Shown: piece by piece, positions 14,280-19,545 of the stretch
Layout of the letters: each line of letters opens with the position of its first letter
How positions within the stretch are numbered: the stretch's first letter is position 1
DNA from: QHCE01 sp038260095
GTDB taxonomy: Bacteria; Actinomycetota; Actinomycetes; Mycobacteriales; QHCE01
Direction of reading: 5' to 3'
DNA: 19,545 nucleotides
Assembly: GCA_038260095.1 (NCBI GenBank)
Contig: JBBSOC010000043.1
Coordinates: 1 to 19,545, forward strand
Program-made: the position numbers and the translations under genes
The notes under the pieces: generated by a model
What the model saw: the letters and a program-made list of their open reading frames with translations, nothing else
What the model was told of the DNA's origin: nothing
The model's database searches: none

Positions 14280-15595
14280 TGCAGCCTATTGTGGCCGTCG
14301 TTGGGCGGCCGAACGTTGGTAAGTCCACGCTGGTCAACCGGATTCTGGGCCGTCGCGAAGCGGTGGTGGAAGACATTCCCGGAGTGACCCGGGACCGGGT
14401 TGCCTATGACGCTTCGTGGGCGAACCGCAGTTTCACGGTGGTAGACACCGGTGGTTGGGAGCCCGATGCCGTTGGTCGAGCGGCCGCTATCGCCGCTCAG
14501 GCAGAGCTTGCTATGCGCACCGCCGATGTTGTGGTGTTGGTGGTGGATGCGATGACGGGAGTAACCGACACTGACCTGGCCGCGGCCAAAGTGCTGCAAC
14601 GGGCACGCACCCCTGTGATTGTGGTGGCAAACAAAGTTGATAGCGAACGAGCGGAGGCAGATGTTGCCCAGCTGTGGTCGCTGGGCCTAGGGGAGCCTCG
14701 ACCGGTCTCGGCACTTCACGGACGCGGCTCCGGCGATGTCCTGGACGCAATCTGTGCGGTGCTGCCAGAGACCACGCAGGTGATCGAGCCGGCGGGGCCG
14801 CGGCGAGTGGCGCTGGTGGGCAAGCCCAATGTGGGCAAGTCGAGTCTGCTCAATCGGCTCGCTCGGGAGGAACGGGTAGTGGTAGATCCAATGGCTGGGA
14901 CCACTGTGGACCCGGTGGACACGGTAGTAGAGCTTGCTGGTGAACCATGGCGCTTCGTTGACACGGCTGGGTTGCGAAAGAAGGTGCGCACAGCCAGTGG
15001 CACGGAGTACTACGCCAGTGTGCGCACAGCCGCGGCTATAGACAGTGCTGAGGTGGCAGTCGTGCTACTGGACGCTACCGAGAGCTTGACTGATCAAGAT
15101 GCGCGCATCATTCACATGGTGGCTGATGCCGGACGAGCGCTGGTGCTGGCTTTCAACAAATGGGATCTGCTGGATTCTGACCGTCACGATCAGCTGGAGA
15201 AAGAGATTGAGCGGGAGCTTGGCCGGGTGCACTGGGCGCCGCGAGTAAATATTTCCGCCCGCACTGGCCGTGCTGTGGACAAACTCGCGCCGGCGTTACG
15301 CACAGCTTTGACCGGGTGGGATAACCGTCTGACTACCGGGGTGCTGAATACCTGGCTGAAAGACGTCGTTGCCGCGCATCCCCACCCTATGCGTTCTGGG
15401 CGGCAGCCGCGCATTTTATTCGCCACTCAGGCCGATGTGCGGCCGCCACGGTTTGTGCTGTTCACAACTGGCTTCTTGGAAGAGTCGTATCGCCGTTTCT
15501 TGGAGCGCCGCCTGCGTGAAGATTTTGATTTCGCCGGTACCCCAATCGATATTTCGATGAAGATTCGTGAAAAACGAGGCCGCACATCGCGGTAG
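14279..15595 (+). CDS. der: Ribosome biogenesis GTPase Der (EngA)
   Basis: The product is 438 residues with the tandem GTPase domains unique to Der. Domain 1 has GRPNVGKST (9-17), VDTGG (55-59) and NKVD (118-121). Domain 2 has GKPNVGKSS (181-189), VDTAGLRKK and NKWD. A C-terminal KH-like domain (about 355-438) ends in the basic tail KIREKRGRTSR. Der acts in late 50S subunit assembly and is essential in bacteria. Actinobacterial versions often carry an N-terminal extension; this one is short, and the ATG overlapping the cmk stop supports the start. It is last in the operon; no hairpin terminator is evident before the toxin-antitoxin promoter. Confidence 0.97.
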   Translation: MQPIVAVVGRPNVGKSTLVNRILGRREAVVEDIPGVTRDRVAYDASWANRSFTVVDTGGWEPDAVGRAAAIAAQAELAMRTADVVVLVVDAMTGVTDTDLAAAKVLQRARTPVIVVANKVDSERAEADVAQLWSLGLGEPRPVSALHGRGSGDVLDAICAVLPETTQVIEPAGPRRVALVGKPNVGKSSLLNRLAREERVVVDPMAGTTVDPVDTVVELAGEPWRFVDTAGLRKKVRTASGTEYYASVRTAAAIDSAEVAVVLLDATESLTDQDARIIHMVADAGRALVLAFNKWDLLDSDRHDQLEKEIERELGRVHWAPRVNISARTGRAVDKLAPALRTALTGWDNRLTTGVLNTWLKDVVAAHPHPMRSGRQPRILFATQADVRPPRFVLFTTGFLEESYRRFLERRLREDFDFAGTPIDISMKIREKRGRTSR

Positions 15596-15631
15596 TCGAA
15601 GTAGCGTTCTAAAATAGAGTACAATCTGTGT

Positions 15632-15645
15632 TATATTTAGCGCTA
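15632..15645 (+). promoter_or_regulatory. Promoter of the toxin-antitoxin pair, probably leaderless
   Basis: TATATT at 15632-15637 lies 7 nt before the antitoxin ATG at 15645, the same geometry as the parA promoter, and no ribosome binding site is present. TACAAT at 15620-15625 is an alternative -10 that would give a short leader. The surrounding AT-richness stands out from the der coding sequence. Confidence 0.5.
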
Positions 15646-15878
15646 TGTCTAATACACTGACGCTTCGGGTGGATCCTCAAACTGAAAGAGAGCTTATGGA
15701 GCTCACTCGTGACGGTAGTTCACGAAATGCCGCAATCCGAGAAGCTATTCATGCCGCCCACCGGCAACAGGTACTGGAGCGAGTGCAGGCCGAAAGCCAA
15801 GAGCTGTTGCGTAACTCGCGAGATTTAGCCGAAATGGGCCGCGTACAGGAAGATATGGAGTCGATACGTGCGTGGTGA
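15645..15878 (+). CDS. Ribbon-helix-helix antitoxin (MazE-like)
   Basis: The product is 77 residues. It opens with a beta strand (NTLTLRVDPQTERELMELT) and a helix pair (SSRNAAIREAIHAAHRQQVL), the ribbon-helix-helix DNA-binding fold. An extended acidic helix (VQAESQELLRNSRDLAEMGR, then VQEDMESIRAW) would wrap the toxin. The gene overlaps the MazF toxin gene by 11 bp, the standard antitoxin-first arrangement with coupled translation. It should neutralise the toxin and, as a dimer or with the toxin, repress the shared promoter. Family members differ widely in sequence, so it is named by fold and position. Confidence 0.85.
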   Translation: MSNTLTLRVDPQTERELMELTRDGSSRNAAIREAIHAAHRQQVLERVQAESQELLRNSRDLAEMGRVQEDMESIRAW

Positions 15879-16182
15879 TATTTACCGGTTGCGTACACCG
15901 CGTGACACGCAAGACCACGAGCAGCGTGGGCCGCGATACTGCGTAATCGTGCAATCCGACGTTGTACTCCGCTCGACAGTTCTTATTGCTCCGACCTCTC
16001 GTGGCGCTGAGCCAAGCACAATCCGTCCCGAGATTAACATGGATGGTACCAAAACCCTGATCCTTATTGAGCAGACCAGTGCCGTTTCAACCGGGCGATT
16101 AGGCGACCACGCTGGTCGGCTAAATGTTCGAGAGCTAGCCGAGCTCAATGATGCAATCCGCATTGTGTTCGGCATTTACTAA
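15868..16182 (+). CDS. MazF/PemK-family endoribonuclease toxin
   Basis: The product is 104 residues from the GTG at 15868. It has the PemK-like fold markers: RGDIYRL at the start, then GPRYCVIVQSD, the strand VLIAPTSR (the usual V(A/V)PxTS segment with catalytic Thr/Ser), and LILIEQTSAVSTGRLGDHAG (the D-Q-x-R(S/T)-like segment; here EQTSAVSTGRL). It is expected to cut single-stranded RNA at a short specific sequence when released from the antitoxin. Length is normal and no lesion is visible. Its last 4 bases overlap the 3' end of the opposite-strand gene at 16179, so the two transcripts converge. Confidence 0.9.
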   Translation: MRGDIYRLRTPRDTQDHEQRGPRYCVIVQSDVVLRSTVLIAPTSRGAEPSTIRPEINMDGTKTLILIEQTSAVSTGRLGDHAGRLNVRELAELNDAIRIVFGIY

Positions 16183-16931
16183 GAGCGAAGATCGGGCGCC
16201 ATCTCCGTTGTCACGGAATGTACTGCTTGCCGCAGTGGCTTCCGCCGCGGTATGCGATTTATGAATCGTGCTAGCAGTGGGCGCCGGCGCGGTGCCGTTG
16301 CGGTCGGCGCTGCTTTGCTGGCGGCCTCGCGTAGTCGTGTGCGCTCAGTGTCTGAGCAGACATGATCGGTGCGCACAGTGATGCCGGCGATTCTTGCCGC
16401 GGCGCAGTCCCGAATCACAGCGAGTGCGGTTTCAACATATCCACCTGGCGGGGCGTTATTGGTCGCCGAGTCGGTAGGAATCAGAGTGATGCGGATGAGG
16501 TTCTCGCGGCCTTGGGCAATCAGCTCATGCAGTGCCGCGGGGTCGCAGTCTCCGTAGCAGTGCAGGGTGGCATGCGTACTGTCACCACTGACCGGGTTGT
16601 CCGGCCAGGTAGCCCCGTCTTCGTCTTCGGGCGTTGTTCCCAAATAGATGTGCAGTGTCTGCGCCTGATCGTGGCGCCCGTGGGCGGCTATCGCTAGCCC
16701 GTCGATTCGGTACTCATGGCCTAGCTTGATATGTAGAACGGGATTGGTGCGGGCTGACCGCAAGGTACGCCGGGTCACTTCAGGTATCAGATTGTCGAAA
16801 AGGATGCACTCAAGCATTTCCTTGCTTACTGGCCCGAGTACGTCACGGAGTTGCTGAAGTTTGTTTTGCAGCGTTTTCTGATTGCGGTCGGCTCTACGCC
16901 AATATTCTTCTGCCATCTCAGATTTATTCAT
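16179..16931 (-). CDS. Hypothetical protein, no recognised domain
   Basis: The product is 250 residues. The first 50 (EYWRRADRNQKTLQNKLQQL, then RDVLGPVSKEML) are helical with coiled-coil character. The middle is mixed strand/helix (HIYLGTTPEDEDGATWPDNP, HCYGDCDPAALHELIAQGRE). The C-terminus is basic (APRRRPLLARFINRIPRRKP). There is no signal peptide or membrane segment. The ATG at 16931 touches a GGAG, so ribosome binding is oddly spaced; an ATG five codons later is an alternative. A decent promoter lies upstream. It converges on and overlaps the toxin gene by 4 bp. I do not recognise it; codon use and length argue for a real gene. Confidence 0.6.
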   Translation of the reverse strand: MNKSEMAEEYWRRADRNQKTLQNKLQQLRDVLGPVSKEMLECILFDNLIPEVTRRTLRSARTNPVLHIKLGHEYRIDGLAIAAHGRHDQAQTLHIYLGTTPEDEDGATWPDNPVSGDSTHATLHCYGDCDPAALHELIAQGRENLIRITLIPTDSATNNAPPGGYVETALAVIRDCAAARIAGITVRTDHVCSDTERTRLREAASKAAPTATAPRRRPLLARFINRIPRRKPLRQAVHSVTTEMAPDLRS

Positions 16932-16960
16932 CTCCGGTATGAGGTTGGATTACTCACCTG

Positions 16961-16988
16961 ATTCTACGGGCATGTTTGCGCTGGTAAA
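16961..16988 (-). promoter_or_regulatory. Promoter for the hypothetical gene at 16179-16931
   Basis: On the minus strand, TTTACC (16983-16988) and TAGAAT (16961-16966) are separated by 16 nt and match sigma-70-type consensus at 4/6 and 5/6 positions. Transcription would start about 22 nt before the ATG. Confidence 0.45.
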
Positions 16989-17161
16989 GGCGTATAGTCG
17001 TTTTATGGGTTTAATGGCTTTAATACTATTATTCCGTTACGGGTGACTTATTCACATTTGCTGCTGGAGTAATGTGGAACTCTTGTAACCGTTGTGATTA
17101 AACGCACTGATATTCTTTGGCGTTTTCATCCCACCGGTGGTCCTGCGCTACTGTGGGATGC

Positions 17162-17752
17162 GTGGTAGCGGCCTTTGATAAGCCTGTGCTCGAGGTCGAG
17201 ACTGTCCAAGAGTGGGAGGCGTGGCTGGCCGCCGCTCCCGATCCAGATGGCGTGCGGCTACGGTTGCGCAAGAAGGCATCCAAGCGCCCGGGGATCACTT
17301 ACCCGGAAGCACTCGATAGTGCGCTGTGCTTCGGCTGGATCGACAGCCAGGGCGGGGCTCTCGACGAGCACTATCACTTGCAGGTGTTCACGCCACGGCT
17401 GCCCAACAGTGTGTGGTCACAGCGCAACTGCAACCACGTCGCCCGGCTGATCGCCGCAGGCCGAATGCGCGCCGCGGGCCTGGTTGAGGTTGAGCGGGCT
17501 AAGGCAGATGGTCGCTGGGATGCCGCATATCGTCAAAAGGACGCACCGATACCTGATGACCTCCAAGTGGCTCTGGATGCCAACCCGAAGGCCGCCGCGT
17601 TCTTTGCCAAACTGACTGCGCAGAACCGGTTCGCGATCCTTTTCCGCATCGGCAGCGTCAAGCGTGCCGAAACCCGTGCCGCGAAGATCGCGGCGTTTAT
17701 CGCGATGCTCGAACGCGGCGAGACTTTGCATCCGCAGAAGACGAAGCTCTGA
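17162..17752 (+). CDS. YdeI/OmdA-family protein
   Basis: The product is 196 residues from the GTG at 17162, selected because AAFDKPVLEVETVQEWEAWL matches where family members begin; the frame is open further upstream without similarity. Core motifs are CFGWIDSQGGALDEHYHLQV, FTPRLPNSVWSQRNCNHVAR, AAGRMRAAGLVEVERAKADG and NRFAILFRIGSVKRAETRAA. This is the usual complete length. The family is widespread in soil bacteria and is named from YdeI/OmpD-associated proteins; its biochemical role is not settled. The protein is cytoplasmic by sequence. It stands alone, with tRNA-Pro downstream. Confidence 0.85.
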   Translation: MVAAFDKPVLEVETVQEWEAWLAAAPDPDGVRLRLRKKASKRPGITYPEALDSALCFGWIDSQGGALDEHYHLQVFTPRLPNSVWSQRNCNHVARLIAAGRMRAAGLVEVERAKADGRWDAAYRQKDAPIPDDLQVALDANPKAAAFFAKLTAQNRFAILFRIGSVKRAETRAAKIAAFIAMLERGETLHPQKTKL

Positions 17753-17890
17753 CGGCCTGTCTTGGAAACATTGAGCAGACATTCGTTGACAAGCTGCTGG
17801 GGAAGTCCGCGTTTAGCCGTGCGGTAAAGTAACCTCGCGCGATCACGTGGTGGCGAAGGAAGACTTTGCTACCGCAGTGTAAGGCAATTT

Positions 17891-17964
<74 letters not shown>

Positions 17965-17981
17965 CAAATTTTCGCAGGTCA

Positions 17982-18011
17982 GAGGGGTGTCCGATTTTCG
18001 GATGGCCCCTC
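17982..18011 (+). terminator. Hairpin downstream of tRNA-Pro
   Basis: GAGGGG (17982-17987) pairs with CCCCTC (18006-18011) around an inner stem TCCGA/TCGGA with a TTT loop, making a long two-part hairpin 17 nt after the tRNA. The following sequence contains a TTTT only about 9 nt later. It is most likely the tRNA terminator. Confidence 0.6.
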
Positions 18012-18115
18012 GTTCGCATGTTTTGATGGCAACGAGACGGCTGCGGCACCGATTACCCTGTGATCCCTTTGCGTTAGAGGTAGTACTTGAGCGTGAGTAT
18101 CCATAGGCTCAGATA

Positions 18116-18638
18116 GTGGTGAAGCCAGATGAAGAATTTGATCAGGGTTATTCCGAAGCGATTGCTGAAGCCGTCGTAGCTTCAGGCAAGAAAATCTCTC
18201 GGGATAAACTCCAAAGGCTAGTGGCTTCGGCCACTGAAGATGCTCTGAAGCAGACTGCGCCAGATGTTGTGAAGGATCTATATAAAGCAGCACCAAAAAT
18301 GTTGCGTCAGGAGAGACGTGTTCGTCGCGGATTCGAGCGAAGACTGCGAAAATACTGGGGACCGAGTCTCGATGTGTTCGTAATGGTCATGAGGGGTTCG
18401 TTTGAATTCGGTTCCACGTTTTAATGAGCGTGAACGGCAACGTACTGTAAAGGAACAAGATTTTCACTTCGAGACTCGTACTTCTATGCACGCTCGAGCG
18501 TGTCGAGTGGCGCGTGAAGTTTTCTCTTTATTATCTGCTGGATTGGCGATGGGCGCACTGGGCCGCTGTAGGACTTTGCATGAAATAGCCGTAAACTCGA
18601 TTGTAGTAGTACCGGTCGCCGGTATCCGGGAACTGTGA
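18116..18638 (+). pseudogene. DUF5677-family gene, frameshifted and 3'-truncated
   Basis: Two adjacent frames together give one protein. The first (18116-18424) reads VRRGFERRLRKYWGPSLDVF and ends FEFGSTF at a TAA. The second resumes as FNERERQRTVKEQDFHFETR, then HARACRVAREVFSLLSAGLA and RCRTLHEIAV, the recognisable DUF5677 core with its characteristic (R)xRTLHE motif. Removing one T from the TTTT run at about 18418-18421 restores a continuous frame through the junction. After EIAV the sequence departs from the family (NSIVVVPVAGIREL, then stop), so the 3' half is also lost. The function of DUF5677 is unknown; members are often found in accessory or defence-associated regions. Confidence 0.7.
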
Positions 18639-19465
18639 TGGACCAAACGGCTCGCCGGCTAGAGGCCGTGGGTCCGCCGGAGGCGCCATCCGTACGTGAA
18701 CTGCCACTTATTATCGACACCGATATCGGCGGCGATCCCGACGACATGTTTGCCCTAGCCATCGCTGCCAAACGGGATCCACAACTGTCGCTGGTCGTCA
18801 CTAGCGACGAGCTTGGTGGCCACAGGGCACGCCTAGCGCGCCATGTTTTGGATCTACTTGGGCGGACGAATGTGGCTGTTGTTGCCGGTACCGACTTGGG
18901 TAGTAACAACTACTCCTGCTTTGACGGGCTTATCCCAGAAACCGTTCCGCGCCAGCCCTCTGACGTAACGGCCGCGGTGCTGCACGTTTTGAATCGCGGG
19001 AAGGGAAACGTTCGCTGGCTGGGCATCGGCCCAATGTCGAACCTCGCGACATTACTAAAAAAGAACAACACAGTGGCTAAGCGGTTACATGTCGTTCAGA
19101 TGGGAGGTGCGATCAAATATCGCAAACCTGGCGTAGCCGAACATAACTTTCGTATGGACCCATCGGCGGTAGCGTATGTGTTTCCCCAGCTAGTTAGGCC
19201 AGAGCTTGTTCTATCGGACGCCACATTCCGTCCCGAAATTGAGATCACACAACAATCGGAACTATTCCAAAAGCTGGCCACTACCGAAGAGCCATGGGTT
19301 CAGTTGTTGGTGGCGCACTGCCAGCAGTTCTTTGCCCGACACCATCCCGGAACCATGATGCACGACCCGCTCGCGCTCACGGTTGCCATGGAACTTCCCT
19401 TCACCCAAGGTGGTTTTGGGCGCATCCTGAGGTGTGTTGGGTTTTCCAGACGGTGTGTCCGCTAA
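18638..19465 (+). pseudogene. Inosine/uridine-preferring nucleoside hydrolase gene, 3' end cut by an IS
   Basis: From the ATG at 18638 (GTG at 18635 is also possible) the frame encodes about 275 residues. The ribose- and calcium-binding motif DTDIGGDPDDMFAL lies near residue 27, with WLGIGPMSNLATLL, VVQMGGAIKYR, HNFRMDPSAV and MHDPLALTVAMELPF in the expected order. The family hydrolyses the N-glycosidic bond of nucleosides for salvage. Family members normally continue about 40-50 residues beyond HDPLAL. Here homology ends near 19427 and the last residues (RCVGFSRRCVR) come from the adjoining IS3-type element. Most of the active site survives, but the C-terminal part is lost, so function is doubtful. 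Confidence 0.75.
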
Positions 19466-19545
19466 AGTTTCTTGTCTGGAGGTTCTTGTGAAGCGTAAAG
19501 TATATACTCCCGAGTTTCGGGATGAGGCTGTGAAAATGTTTCTCG
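19428..19545 (+). mobile_element. Left end of an IS3-family insertion sequence (partial)
   Basis: Nucleoside hydrolase homology stops at about 19427, and a TG that could begin an IS3-type terminal repeat follows at 19428. About 60 bp of leader lead to the transposase start at 19488. The exact terminal repeat and target duplication cannot be confirmed, because the right end is beyond the window. Confidence 0.65.
19488..19545 (+). CDS. IS3-family transposase OrfA, N-terminus (partial)
   Basis: From the GTG at 19488, with TGGAGG 5 nt upstream, the frame reads MKRKVYTPEFRDEAVKMFL. This is the standard opening of the HTH_Tnp_1 (IS3 OrfA) helix-turn-helix protein, which binds the element's ends. 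The gene runs off the right edge. Confidence 0.85.
   Translation, partial: MKRKVYTPEFRDEAVKMFL

Noticed and set aside
17786..17791. TTGACA consensus -35 upstream of tRNA-Pro
   Set aside because: No acceptable -10 lies 16-18 nt downstream, so it was not called as a promoter.

Overview
The window looks like chromosomal DNA from a high-GC Gram-positive bacterium of the Actinomycetes. The strongest evidence is the contiguous block parA, a membrane protein, scpA, scpB, rluB, cmk and der, which is the order known from mycobacteria (Rv1708-Rv1713 in M. tuberculosis) and relatives. Frequent GTG starts, leaderless promoters and a SirR/IdeR-type manganese regulator agree with this. Species cannot be read from the sequence. 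The genome seems to be in flux: both window edges lie in insertion sequences and at least seven genes are broken by truncation, frameshift or internal deletion.

Layout. 1-720: the start of a leftward transposase (probably IS982 family) and the 3' remnant of a class V aminotransferase it appears to have cut. 817-1151: a small exported Gly/Tyr-rich repeat peptide on the minus strand, with a perfect 9-bp inverted repeat upstream. 1306-1759: tRNA-Leu(CAA) and a small unknown gene that starts 5 nt after it. 1884-4281: a frameshifted nhaA antiporter gene and an intact beta-propeller lipoprotein. About 4300-9580: an apparent accessory island that looks richer in G+C than its surroundings. It holds mntR, mntH, the 5' stub of a second Nramp gene with its promoter, a divergent marR/SDR pair with an operator-like palindrome between them, and the wreck of a Tn3-family transposon (frameshifted resolvase, internally deleted transposase).

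9702-15595 is the conserved core operon. It begins at a leaderless extended -10 promoter before parA, and from scpA onward its genes overlap or nearly touch. It couples chromosome partition and condensation (ParA-like, ScpA, ScpB) to ribosome and nucleotide functions (RluB, Cmk, Der). It also carries a membrane protein related to site-2 proteases in which the zinc motif is destroyed. 15645-16182 is a ribbon-helix-helix/MazF toxin-antitoxin pair. An unknown gene converges on it (16179-16931), followed by a YdeI/OmdA-family gene, tRNA-Pro(GGG) with a strong hairpin behind it, a frameshifted and truncated DUF5677 gene, and a nucleoside hydrolase gene cut by an IS3-family element at the right edge.

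I see no CRISPR array, rRNA or complete prophage. The observations most worth a second look are the secreted repeat peptide with its operator, the manganese locus with a duplicated and broken Nramp gene, and the degenerate protease between parA and scpA.
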